Assembly (NCBI GenBank): GCA_910589415.1
Contig: OU342639.1
Span: forward strand, 18,918,268-18,982,267
Length of the DNA stretch: 64,000 nt
From: Malachius bipustulatus
Taxonomy: Eukaryota > Arthropoda > Insecta > Coleoptera > Melyridae
Direction of reading: 5' to 3'
Shown: piece after piece, positions 1 to 10,248 of the stretch
Layout: each line of letters starts with the position of its first letter
Numbering within the stretch: position 1 is the stretch's first letter
Translations under genes and position numbers: made by a program
The notes under the pieces: model-generated
Databases searched by the model: none
What the model saw: only the letters and a program-made list of their open reading frames with translations
What the model was told of the DNA's origin: nothing

Positions 1-433
1 CCTTCAGTCCAACAATGATTGGACAATTGTTTCTATACTTCAATGCAATTCCGTGCTCACCTTTAGAAGCCCTATCTTTGTATTCCTGAATTACAGCCTT
101 ATTTTCCTTGCGTTGATCAGCAGTTAAATCAACACGAAAGTGGTGCTTTCGATTACCATTTCGCTTATTAGATCGAAGAACATCTCCTGCCTCCCTTTCG
201 CTGTCATAAATAATCTTCAACGGCCTAACTTTATTTTCGCTCTTGTGACCAATCCGTATTACATTCTTTGGCAGGGGGAACGAACCCAGTGGAGACAAAA
301 TTTCATTTACCCTATTCAAGTCATCTAGGACTCTTCCAGCGACGGTTTCAGCATTGGATTCAGGTACACTGAAGAGAAGACCATTGCAACAACGCTGTCT
401 GTGGCTCTCCAACTCCGAGACAATATTTTGACT
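1..433 (-). pseudogene. Non-LTR retrotransposon ORF1-like fragment, cut by the window edge
   Basis: The minus strand is open from about 433 to position 1 with no stop and no clear start. The translation has the layout of the nucleic-acid-binding ORF1-type proteins of insect non-LTR retrotransposons: a charged stretch with SELESHRQRCCNGLLFSVPE, then NVIRIGHKSENKVRPLKIIY, LRSNKRNGN and LTADQRKENKAVIQEYKDR. The order (coiled-coil-like end, a FxVPE strand, then a RIG...RPLKI strand and a K/R-rich helix) is what I know of such proteins. The assignment rests on recall of the pattern, not a search. The reading frame is closed upstream by a TGA, and a family A repeat starts 20 bases further on, so the piece looks truncated. 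The rest, if present, lies left of the window. Confidence 0.55.
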
Positions 434-452
434 TCACTAAATAGAAAAAAAA

Positions 453-1150
453 CATTCTTGCGCATCAATCGCATACCTAAATAATGCGATTGATGTGATT
501 CAATTATGAATATTTTCAGCGCTTTTCAAATTGGCTTCCTGACATTTTCCATAGTCAGGTCATATTAGCGTAGGTAGTGGTTTACTGTGAAAATTTCATT
601 TCATTTCGTTTGAAAACGTGTGCCATAAAACGGATTTTTAATTTAACAATACAAAAAAAAATGTCAAAATTTAACAAATCTTGTCCCTTTGCTAAGCACC
701 CACTGGCTAACTTTACTTTAAAAAATGCACTTTTTTATACTACCTTTATAAATTTGAAAAAAGTTACAGGGGAATTTTGAAAATAGAAAATTTGAAATTT
801 TAGAGACATATAAACATCATGTAAAAGAAATATATCTCCGCCACATAAAGAAATCAAATATCTCTGCCATTTTTTAAGTGCTTCTTAACATTTTTTTAAG
901 GTTAAAGGTTCTTAGTATCTGGAGTTGTCTACTGTGAAAATTTCACTTCAATTCCTTCAAAAATATGCTCATAAAAGGTTAAAGAAATTTAGCCATTTTA
1001 TACCCTTTTCCTACCCATGCCACTGGCTTCTTAGAAATAATTAGAAATAATGCAAATTTTACTGCATCAATTTAAATTTCAAATAATTTTCTTCTAATCA
1101 TGTTAAGTTGGTTTAAAAGTTTTTGTTCTATATAAGATTTTTTAATAAGT
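453..1150 (-). repeat. Family A repeat, copy A1 (truncated, reverse orientation)
   Basis: This stretch is the reverse complement of the 3' part of the repeats at 3,853-5,560 and 27,507-30,794. It shares the terminal TTCTTGCGCATCAATCGCA, the segment with CAGGTCATATTAGCGTAG, and the module around CCTTTTCCTACCCATGCCA. It begins next to an A-run. The far end fades near 1,150, so about half of the full 1.7 kb is missing. No coding capacity is seen. Confidence 0.75.
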
Positions 1151-1662
1151 CTACTCTCAATGGTTTGCATCCACAGTAATTTTTTATGCCAAATTTCAAA
1201 ATATTGATACCACTTTTTATATTATTTTGATCAGAAGATTGATTGTAAAATGCTTCCTATATGCTGTCCATTGGTTGTAAGATTGAATGATTTGGATCTC
1301 TTTTTTTTGTTTGGCTTAATAGACACTTTTATGCTTACTTTTTTACTGAAATATTTTTTTTATAGAAGCCTCGTTCCTATACCTATTATCATTGATACCC
1401 AAAAATACTGCGTTATGACTAATTTTGATAATCGGGTCAATTCAAACAGTTACAAAATGATCACGCTTTATTTACACCACCTAAAAATTATAAGTACGTT
1501 TTCCCTTATTTTGTGTTGCAGTCCAAAATTCGTCCCTTTATGTACCTAAACCGTACACTTTGGTACCTAGAATTTCAAGTTTAATTATTTAGCTAGTAAT
1601 TTTTCCGCAAAATATGCACGACCGAAGTGTAGTCCTCTAATTTTCATATGGTAAGTCTTGTC
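1151..1662. other. Stretch without recognisable genes
   Basis: AT-rich DNA between the A1 repeat and the piggyBac terminus. A 99-codon + frame at 1,250-1,549 is hydrophobic and low in complexity and resembles no family I know. I see no other structure. Confidence 0.5.
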
Positions 1663-2049
1663 TTAACCCTTAACTGGTATACACCTTTTTTCTAACGTAA
1701 CTGGTATTATGGGGTCACAGTTGACCCCAATTTAAAACTGTAATAACCAGAAAAAAAGTCGATAAATACATTTTGGAGAAACAAGAACATTTTTTAGCAA
1801 AACATTTATTATATTGATTAATTAAAAATAAATATTTCCTGAAAGTAAAATAAATCTCTGCATACTTGAAAACATTTAAAAAAACACAACATTTTTTCAG
1901 GTCTCTGAAAAATTGATCCTAAAACTCAAACGAAGAATGTCATGGTCCTAACACCGCCTGTTCTTCTTTTTTAGTCTTCATCAGACGACCTGTAACAAAC
2001 AAAAACATAATTAGAATGTTGGTAAAAAAACTGACACTGACGTTTTATC

Positions 2050-2391
2050 TTACATTTCCAAGATAGTGTTGCAGGCGTTACAGACAAATTGTTGCTTAGC
2101 ATGTTGCTTGCAGATGGGTTTCCTACATTTTGAACACTTTGTAGGATACTTTCTATCCTTTGATCGCGGGCACAGAAAGCATCTCATCCTTTTTTGAGGA
2201 GGAGGTTGCAAAGCAGTGTCGTGCGGTTGATATTCTTCTGCTATCCCAAGTACTTTTCTTATTATGCCTTTTATTCCATGAGAGATATTTGATAAAAGTC
2301 GTTCTTGTAGAAGCTCGTTTATTAGATCTTTTCCCAGTATTATGTTAAATTCTTTTCGGCTCATCTTATTCCCTAAATTCGCAGCTCTATA
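2050..2391 (-). pseudogene. piggyBac-like transposase, C-terminal part with Cys-rich finger
   Basis: This is the second half of the split transposase. It begins at the junction with the fold-back and continues through MSRKEFNIILGKDLINELL to a cysteine/histidine-rich tail containing RCFLCPRSKDRKYPTKCSKC, then a CKQH and a VCNAC. Such a C-terminal cross-brace zinc finger binds the transposon ends in piggyBac transposases. The stop is at the 2,050 end. When the fold-back and one TA copy are ignored, this frame is continuous with the upstream half at 3,177-3,765. So the reading frame was intact here until the fold-back inserted. Confidence 0.8.
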
Positions 2392-3174
2392 CAGGGTGTA
2401 ACTAAATAAGTGTAAAACATTTAAGGGGGTGATTCCTCATCGAAAAAAAGATTCTAAACAAAAAATGTCTCTTGAATTTTTTGCCCAAAATAAACCAGTT
2501 CGCAGCAAAAAATTATTTTATGACCAAGATACATATCGCCATAAAACGAAAATACGAAACTAGACGCATGCGTAATGTCTGAAGGTAGACATGTTGGGTA
2601 GACATTTACTATGATTTCTACGTGTTGTATGTTTTGTTATTAATAAATTAGTTTTGTTTATTCCCCTTTAATAATTTAATGCAGGTAGTAACTACAAAAT
2701 AACAATAAACCCAGTTCGCATTTATGACGATGTATCTCTGTAGTTGTTCGTAAAATAATTTTTTGCTGCGAACTGGTTTATTTTGTGCAAAAAATTCAAG
2801 AGACATTTTTTGTTTAGAATAAAACAGGCTATCGGAAATACATTTTTAAATGGTAAACAAATGATAAGACAAAAAGTTGTATTGGAAATAAATTTTAGGG
2901 GTTGCGTTTTCCACCCCTTACAACCATGGGGTAAACTAAATAAATTACTGGCTAAGTGTCTTTTTGGTAGTAGAAAATGTCAGGTTAGTTTCAATACTGT
3001 AACTTTTTCAGTGCTTGTGAAAAAAATTGTTAAACAAATTTTATGTACCCCCTTTAAGGGGCTGTATCTTAACAAGGGATGCTCCAATGAAGTTTCTTTA
3101 TATGAAAGAGCCTATCTTTTTTTAGATGAGGAATCACCCCCTTAAATGTTTTACACTTATTTAGTTACACCCTG
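2392..3174. mobile_element. CAGGGTG fold-back element inserted in piggyBac
   Basis: The element starts CAGGGTGTAACTAAATAAGT and ends with its reverse complement. TA duplications lie at 2,390-2,391 and 3,175-3,176. The arms, which include the sequence around GGGGGTGATTCCTCATC, pair over long stretches. It carries no intact gene. The TA duplication and CAGGG terminus match IS630/Tc1/mariner-type transposition. The reconstructed empty target reads CTATATAG. Confidence 0.85.
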
Positions 3175-3176
3175 TA

Positions 3177-3765
3177 TAGGGTACAGGAGTTTACTGTTGA
3201 GATATTTAGCATGGCAAAAAAAATAGTTAGAGGCCACCTGCGACTTCTTCTATTGCATGAATAAATTGCACATTTCTGATCCAAACTGTCAACACCTGAT
3301 TTTGTAGAGTTGTAGAATTCGTTTATTTCGGTTTTTTTTGAATCCTCATTAACGACATTATCGTGGTGCATTGAAGATAACAGTATTACGCTCCTGTTTT
3401 TTTTTTTGAACGAATGAGACCAATGTTCTGTTTCCAGTAAATCCAAAAGTTGAACTATTGACAGTGCGATTTTTGTTTGGCAGGAATTGTGGAGGTATAT
3501 GTCTCTTTTATTTTTTCTCATGGTTCCAACATAGATAAGACCCCGCGACTTTAGCTCATCAACTAACTCGTTCGATGTAAACCAATTATCTGCTGTAACA
3601 TTCCTATTTGTGTTTTCTATTGGGGAAACAAGGTGCAACACATCTAATAAAGTTGGAACGGATAATTTCTTCGGATTTCTTCTAAGACTATTTTTGCCAG
3701 TATAAATAAACGCATTAATGAGGTAATGCGTTTTCGCATCACACAGGCACATAATCTTTAAACAA
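3177..3765 (-). pseudogene. piggyBac-like transposase, DDE core part
   Basis: The minus-strand frame reads MCLCDAKTHYLINAFIYTGK, then NVTADNWFTSNELVDELKSR, GLIYVGTMRKNKRDI and SGVDSLDQKCAIYSCNRRS. The second catalytic aspartate (ADNWF) and the third (GVDSLDQ) of the piggyBac DDD triad are present. The first lies in the missing N-terminal part. The frame ends in LYRV and a stop supplied by the fold-back at 3,174. Upstream of MCLCDAK the similarity stops near 3,765. This is transposase family DDE_Tnp_1_7 by motif. It is non-functional as it stands. Confidence 0.85.
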
Positions 3766-3988
3766 GGAAGTTATTTTCTCGACATTTATAAGAAAATGAC
3801 ACCGCTATAATGCAGGTATACCTAGCTTAGGAGGAGTCTTAGGTCATGTTTTAGTGTATTTTTTAATAAAAAAATACACTATTGAGGACGACATCACTTT
3901 TCGAAAATCACCCAAACTCATCAAATGTCCACCGATCATGACCCCCAGATCACGAAAAAGTGGTTTTCCAAAATTCACCTGCCCACGA

Positions 3989-4010
3989 TATATATATATA
4001 TATATATATT
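3989..4010. repeat. (AT)n microsatellite
   Basis: A short TA dinucleotide run inside family A. It is also present, with a different length and interruptions, in the copy at 27,642-27,673. Confidence 0.85.
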
Positions 4011-4849
4011 TATTTCTCCAAAATCACGAAATTTTGATTTTCAAAACGCTCCTGTAGCTTTATCTTTGAAGATTAGTGAACGAAATTTTGGATCCTTATA
4101 AAGCTTTGGAATGACTTTAGATTTTCGTTGAAAAAATTTCCAAAAGTCACGTTACTTCTACAGGGTGTCCTTTCAAAATTCCCCAAATCCCGTTTTTGTC
4201 ATCTCATTTCAGGTCGCAGTTTTCAATCTAGGGGACTAAAATTTTTGTGGGAGTAAGATATCTATAAGAACTGGTCTGGTATTGTACTTGAGCAAAATCG
4301 GCCGAGCCGTTTCGAAATGGCGGCCATTTGAATTTTTGGAAAAATTGCTTTTTTTTTAACCCCTGTATGAGTAAGATGGAAAAATAACTTTGAAACTAAA
4401 TCAACATGATTGGAGGAAAATTAATTGAAATTTGAGATTTAATGTTATAAAATTTACATTACTTTTATTAATAAGCCAGTGGCGTGGGTAGGAAAAGGGT
4501 AAAAATGGCTAAATTTCTATAACCGTTTTTGAGCACATTTTTGAAGGAATTGAACTAAATTTTTTACAGTAGACAACTATACTAATACTCTTTAATCTTC
4601 AAAAATTTCAAGGATCAAATAAAAGAAATGGCGGAGATATTCGAATTTATTTTACATGATGTTAATTTCTCTAAAATTTTATAAACGTTCTAGTAGCTTC
4701 ATCTTTCAAGATTAGTGAAAGAAATTTTTTACTCTTGTGAAACTTTGGGATGACGTTAAATTTTCGTTGAAAAAAATTTTCAAAAGTCGCGTTACTTCTA
4801 CAGGGTGTCCTTTAAAATTTCGAAAAAACCGGTCCATGTGGCATGGTTT

Positions 4850-5070
4850 TCGCCGAACAAAATAATGAGAATGGCAACTAAAGGCTTGTCTAATAACTTA
4901 ACGATTGAATGTTCATTATTAGAATAATATAAAAATGAGGAAAAGCCCATCAGCGATGCGTCGTGTACCCACCAGCACCAGCACCAGGGCACCGTTTTCA
5001 TCGCGCTCGGCTCGGGCGGGACCACCCATGCAGATATGCCTGCTCCTGCCAACCCCAATTGCAGAAAATA
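4850..5070. other. GC-rich segment private to repeat copy A2
   Basis: At this place the copies at 27.5-30.8 kb have ordinary AT-rich family A sequence. A2 instead carries a segment whose second half, about 4,935-5,065, is clearly GC-rich and has no match elsewhere in the window. It could be captured host sequence. Short frames exist on both strands but none is recognised. Confidence 0.45.
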
Positions 5071-5560
5071 AAAACTCCTACACAACTATACCTATTAACA
5101 AGATTGGATTAAAATGATTTGAAATTTGAATTAATGCAATAAAATTTTAATTATTTTTAATAATAAGCTAGTGGCGTGGGTAAGAAAATGGTAAAAATGG
5201 CTAAATTTCTTTAACTAATTTTGAGCACATTTTCGAGAAAATTTACCTGAAATTTTCAGAGTAGACAACTACACTAATAAACTTTAACTCTCCAAAATTT
5301 CAAGAAGCAAATAAGAGAAATGGCGGAGTTATTCGAATTTTTTACATGATGTTTATTTCTCTAAAATTTCAAATGTTCGATTTTCAGAACTCGCCTGTAA
5401 CTTTTTAAAGTTAGTCAGTGGCGGGTATAGGAAAAGGGACGAAATTGTTGAATTTTGTAAATTTTTTTTGGTTTAAATTTTTTTTTTTTAAAGGCGGCAA
5501 AAATTTTCATAATTGAATCGCATAAAAATACACTATTTCTGCGATTGATGCGCAAGAAGG

Positions 5561-6260
5561 TTTTTTGAAGTCGCAACGATGCAATAGCTCAGAGCAATGA
5601 AAACATAAGTAATTGCCCCAATTATAAAAACTAACAAATGAAGGAACTTATTCGAAAGAAAGAAGACTTTGTTTCATTAAAAATTGACTAAGAGTTGGTT
5701 TGAATACCCGACGTAGGGATGCTATAGAAACTGGAACAATGTTTTAAGAGACGTCATTAGAGGGTGTCTGAAATATAGGGGAAAGCAAGATTGTGAGAAA
5801 TAGATTGTTGGAGAATTATGATGGTGCGCACTCAAGCACTTCACCCTAAGGTCAACCTTACCCTAAAGGGTTATGATTACATAAATTATATATAATATTT
5901 ATACATGTAGGCTGTAGGTACTTATCGATTAAATAAAATAAATAATGCATGATATTAATTTACATTTCCATTTCCATGGGTTCCGTTATAATAAGTTACT
6001 GATGTATTTCAAAAACTCGTTGTGAATAAGTGTAGTTCATGACATTTTTTTTTGTTGTAAATTTTGGTCATACCTAAATCGACTGTCAGGATTTTATAAA
6101 TTAAGATAAAATGAAAATAGCTCTAATTACATACACTGATAATTTCCATTTCAACAATCGGTTATAATCAGATTCAAGCAAAAGTAAGATATGTTCCATG
6201 TCAGATATTATTAAAACAGTTGGGCGAATTAGAAAACTTTCGCACAGCAAGTGAGGTGAA
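5561..6260. other. Stretch without recognisable genes
   Basis: Between family A and the hammerhead ribozyme. I see no long frame, terminal repeat or tandem array. Confidence 0.45.
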
Positions 6261-6326
6261 CCTGAAGACATGGACGGTACCGTTTCGTCCTTGTTATGGA
6301 CTCATCAGCATGTCACATCAGTCAGG
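6261..6326 (-). ncRNA. Type I hammerhead ribozyme
   Basis: Read on the minus strand, every conserved part of a hammerhead is present in order. Stem I 5' strand is CCTGA, a CTGATGT internal loop, then GACATG. The core box is CTGATGA. Stem II is GTCC/GGAC with loop ATAACAA. The second core box is GAAA. Stem III is a very short hairpin made from ACGGTACCGT. The cleavage triplet GTC follows at 6,275-6,273. Stem I 3' strand is CATGTC, T, TCAGG. Both halves of stem I pair perfectly, and the 7-base internal loop faces a 7-base loop II, as expected for the tertiary contact. Stem I is the open helix, so it is type I. The palindromic GGTACC of stem III would also allow pairing between two molecules. 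Such ribozymes are known in Penelope-like elements, retrozymes and some insect satellites. I found no second copy and no recognisable host element nearby. Confidence 0.9.
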
Positions 6327-8249
6327 CACACACACATACTATGCGCAAGTTTGGAACTAATATTTGTCTTACCTGGTGATCGATAGCTATAGCGACTTGT
6401 AATGTTCATGATTTAGTAGGTAACCAGAGAAACATGCGTGCTCCCATTACACCTTATTGCATTCAGAGACGGGGTTTGCGGCTTTGACTCAATAGCACAG
6501 AGGTTTGAGGAGTCGCACCCTGATCCCTATAAGTAGTATACCAACCTACAATAATTGTTTTTAAACAATTTATTGAAAATTACAGTGTATTTTATTAAGT
6601 ACAAATACAGGAATTAAAATGTTTTGCTCATTTTTTTCACCCTCTGAATACATAATATACTTCTAAACGCCACGATAGACCCACCATTGAATGCTTCATA
6701 TGTGGGAGGTGCTTTTTAATTATTATTAGGGAAGTTAACTGAATATACGATCTAAGAAAAGTAGATATACTCTTATCCTCTTCGTTTTTTCAGCCCATAA
6801 ATTTATATCTTTTCTTCCACAGATTCAATAAGGTCATGTATAGGTATTTCAAAATTACACCGTTTTTCTCTACTGTTTGCTACTTAGAAAAAGGACGAAA
6901 CAGGATGTAATTTTTTTCTCCTTGAAAGAAATTCTGATATATTTTGTATTTTCGTAAGTTCAGCTTATTTCCCCGTACAATCCACCATCTTTCGAATAAC
7001 TTGATTTATCTGTTGAGTCCACTTTAGGGGGTTACTTTTTTGCAATTTTAGTTTTTTCGATTTTTTGAGGGTCCCCTACGTTAGCTTGAAAAAATGTAAT
7101 TCTAAAATTACATTTTGCTTACTGCTTGGCCGTGATTTTAAAATTTATTGAGGGTTTGTTGATTTCTCTAGGAGTCGAAGGTCCATATAGGGTTTCAATG
7201 ATTTGCAGCATTTCAAGAAATATCAAGGATACAATAATAACAGGTCCGTACTCTTGCAATTTTATCTATAAACATCTTTTCAAGGTCATTTATTTGCCTC
7301 CCTTATTCAAATTTCAAATATAAATATATCAATTGAAGACATATTGCTGCAAGAACGAGATAAGTTCACTTTTTGGCGAAATTTTGACACCATTTTATAC
7401 AATTCGCCAAGCTCGATCGATTTGTGCAAGAAGGAGGCAAGTGCGGACTTACGTCGTTCTTGCACCAAGCACTCGTTAGTTAAGCACCAAGCTATACCTA
7501 CCTTCTGAAACAACCGAACAAATCCATAAACTACTTATACATGAGTTTATTCGTCGAAAATCTCATTATGGTCACAGTAAAAATTTTGGAATGTACTTCT
7601 TTTTTTCTGAACTAAATGTCCAAAAAATATACGAGTTCTATATCTTGAGAAGTAGCATGCACGAGTCTAACATGCATGAAGTTATGAAACAAAATCGTCA
7701 AAAACCAAGATTTCAACCAAGAGTTACCTATCGTCGGCCTAATATGAAAATGGCCCAAGTCCATTTTTCACCAAAATGGGATTTTAATATCATTTGGAAG
7801 AGAATGGCCCAACTCATTGCTTAGTAAATTGTTTGAGTTCGATTTTCCACTCATAGATGGCATTAGACTGTTCTAAGAAAGTGCGGCCCAAATCCTAACA
7901 TGTCTTGATTAAAACGGAATAAGATGTTTTTTACTCCTCCTGTGAAATTTGTAAAATGTGACTTAGGCCATTTTCAGATTAGGTCGACGCTATGACTTTA
8001 ATTTTTTGTACTTTGAAACAAATTTTCAAAACTATCGTTTCGGACGAACCAGGACAGGGGCGTGTCAAAAATGCGATCTGCTTGAGAACAAGAAAAAAGA
8101 ACACATTAATCATATAAAGAAATCCTCCAACACACGTGTGATCATCATTTTAATTATTTTATATTTAAAAAAAAACACAGAACAAACTCCGCTGAATTTA
8201 AGTATTTATCAGGCATTGACGTCACCAGTAAACTTATAGAGGTGTGACA
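6327..8249. other. Stretch without recognisable genes
   Basis: AT-rich DNA with short unlinked frames, none resembling a known family. If the hammerhead belongs to a retroelement, part of it may lie here or to its left, but I cannot recognise one. Confidence 0.45.
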
Positions 8250-8790
8250 TCACACGATCTTAACTGCTATACGTATGTGAATAACTTCTCGTTTAGTAGA
8301 TAAGTACTCGTATATATATATAGGTCGTACGCCGTCTTGTTGAAACATCATGTTTCCAACCTGGAAAAAATCTTTGAACTCTCGCCGTTTGATATGTATT
8401 GTTGAATATTTTATAAAAAAATATAGCGCAATGATTCCTTCAAAAATACAATTTTCGTGATGTACTGGACGGTGTTGAGAATTTTCTGTGGATATTGATC
8501 GCAAGACAATTTTAGTTTCCACTGAAATTATTCAACCAAAAACGAGCTTCGTCGCTGAATATGATTTTTCGGACCAAACCTAGGTCAAGCTCCAATTGCT
8601 CCAAAGTCCAGTCAGCAAATAAGCATCATTTTTTACGGTCGTTTGGCTTCAGTTCTTGCGTTAATTGAACGTTATATGGATGATCCCTAAAACCAGACGC
8701 ACATGCGCTAAGTATATATCAGTCTGGGAAACTCCAAGTTCTTTGTCCATGACGAGAAATTGATTATGTGTTAAATTCTAACTGTTTTAA
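8250..8790 (-). pseudogene. Decayed mariner-like (DD41D-type) transposase
   Basis: Across several frames the minus strand gives HITFN (around the expected HPYxxQ), TQELKPNDRKK, FADWTLEQLE, DLGLVRKIIFSDEARFWLNN and, further on, a MMFQQDGVRP motif. These match, in order, the linker, the first catalytic aspartate region (FSDEARF) and the second catalytic region (WFQQDGA) of insect transposases related to the one at 25,092-26,058. Stops and frameshifts break the frame repeatedly. The third catalytic region is not seen. It is an old fossil without visible termini of its own. Confidence 0.7.
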
Positions 8791-8873
8791 GTTTTTCACA
8801 TCCAATCTGATTGTTACGATTTTCTCACTGGCTTCGATAATAAAGCTATAGCCTCAGACTTTACAAAACTATT

Positions 8874-10009
8874 GTCGCTAAGAGGTACCACCAACGCTCT
8901 ACCACAGATTCCCGAGTACAAAATATACCGATTTAACCGAAATTATCAATGTCCAAAAAGCCATACAACACTTAAAAGGAGTAAACCAAAAACACGGATT
9001 AACTGAGAAACTTCAAAATTGCACCGCCTATCACTATTGTTAAGAGCAATAGACTGACGTAATTTTACAAACATTGACATACAGGGTGTTCCTGTTTTTG
9101 ATGTCACTCCTCACTTATTTCTACCCAGGAACTTTTTCATCCGCACGACACTGATTGATTCTGTATTTTTTATCAAAAAGAGTAAGTATTACTAAATTTG
9201 CTCTCTTATAAAAGTTTGGTTTCTTGCATGGTTTTCCCAGAATTATTTTTTATTGAGGGACTAACACCACGAAAATTTATTTGTGAAAATCTCATTTTAA
9301 TTAAAATAATAATTTTTATTTCACAGAAATGATTTTATTCACATTTATTGGTCTTGAGATAAAATCGTAGAAGGCGGTAGACTTGAAGTTTTTCATTTAA
9401 TTCATTTTTTACTTATTTTGGAAAATGTGTATTCGCAGTCGACGCCCTTTAAAGAGTTGATCTTGAAAAGGGAGCAAATTTAAGACATAAATAATAGCGG
9501 TTTAATCGGTATATTCGTAAGCTAGGAATCTGTGGTACCTACCGTTGTTGTTTTTAAACTAAATGAAAGATTTTCACAAAAATACATTTTCAGTAGTGTA
9601 GGTCCATAATAAAAAGTTAATTGCGAGCAAACCATGCAAGATAAGAAACTTTTATAGAAGGGTAGAAAGAAAAGGGTATTACTTTAGGTTTTGGATAAAA
9701 AATACAGAATCAATCAGTGGTGTGTGCGGATAAAAAGTTCTGGAGTAAAAAGTGAGCTGTGACCTCAAAAACAGGAACACCCTGTATGTCAATGTTTGTA
9801 AGTAGGCGGTGCAATTTTGAAGTTGTTGAGTTAATCCATTTTTGACTTATCCTGGAAAACGTGTTTTTGTTTGACCCCCTTTTAAGAGCTGTATCTTGAA
9901 AAGGGTGCGCTTTTTTGGATAATATAATAATAATTTCGGGTAAAACAACATATTTTGTACTCGGAAATCTGTGGTAGACTGTTGGTAGTACCTTTTAGCG
10001 ACACCCTGT
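8874..10009. mobile_element. Concentric fold-back, outer arms
   Basis: The outer left arm, with GTCGCTAAGAGGTACCACCA and CTACCACAGATTCC, pairs with the right arm ending AGCGACACCCTG. The arms reach up to the ends of the inner element at 9,082-9,784 on both sides. The right terminus has the family's ACACCCTG end; the left end has decayed. Confidence 0.7.
9082..9784. mobile_element. CAGGGTG fold-back, inner unit
   Basis: It starts CAGGGTGTTCCTGTTTTTGA and ends TCAAAAACAGGAACACCCTG, with TA on both sides. The arms pair through CTGTATTTTTTATCAAAAA and its partner near 9,695. No gene is present. The flanking ACAAACATTGACA and its reverse complement show that the surrounding arms are symmetric about this unit. 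Confidence 0.8.
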
Positions 10010-10248
10010 GTAACATAAAGTGTGTCCCAGATTCGCTTCTTATTATACAGGAATCTCGGACTACACCTACAGCAAAGGTTTAATGGAGACAGTTTTAAGG
10101 GAAACTTAGTGCATTCGATAACTGGTTTCAGATTTACGATCGGTCAGTTGGTTTTGGAAATATCGGCCAAAAACCGAAAAAGGCGGATTTCGTTTTTCCG
10201 AAACTTTTAATTTGACAGCTGTCAACAAGTGACATTATTCGTACGCTT

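Larger units (their letters stand above)
1667..3770 (-). mobile_element. piggyBac-like transposon remnant, 5' truncated
   Basis: A TTAA at 1,663-1,666 is followed directly by CCCTTAACTGG. This is the expected arrangement for a piggyBac end: TTAA target and a terminus starting CCC. A short inverted repeat, GGGGTCACAGTTGACCCC, lies just inside at about 1,711-1,728. Coding sequence for the C-terminal part of the transposase follows on the minus strand at 2,050-3,765. The other end of the element, including the first catalytic aspartate region, is absent; a family A repeat begins at 3,853. The transposase is further split by a fold-back at 2,392-3,174. Confidence 0.75.
3853..5560 (+). repeat. Family A repeat, copy A2 (full length, 1.7 kb)
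   Basis: The copy begins with a perfect 28-base hairpin, AGTGTATTTTTTAATAAAAA plus eight more bases, and ends with TGCGATTGATGCGCAAGAAGG, where TGCG and CGCA can pair. TTTT flanks both ends, compatible with a 4-base target duplication or with terminal T-runs. Inside, a module around AAGCCAGTGGCGTGGGTAGG recurs at about 4,470 and 5,165, with a weaker version near 5,410, giving degenerate internal repetition of about 0.65 kb. No transposase is seen. The class is unknown: the ends do not fit a canonical Helitron or a TIR element. Confidence 0.75.

Noticed and set aside
4798..5117. Overlapping frames of 60-95 codons on both strands in repeat A2
   Set aside because: They lie in a repeat, begin and end at random relative to its ends and match no known family.
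3853..5560. Family A as a canonical Helitron
   Set aside because: A CTAA can be read after the hairpin on the minus strand, but the reconstructed empty site is not an A|T junction and the 5' TC rule is not met.
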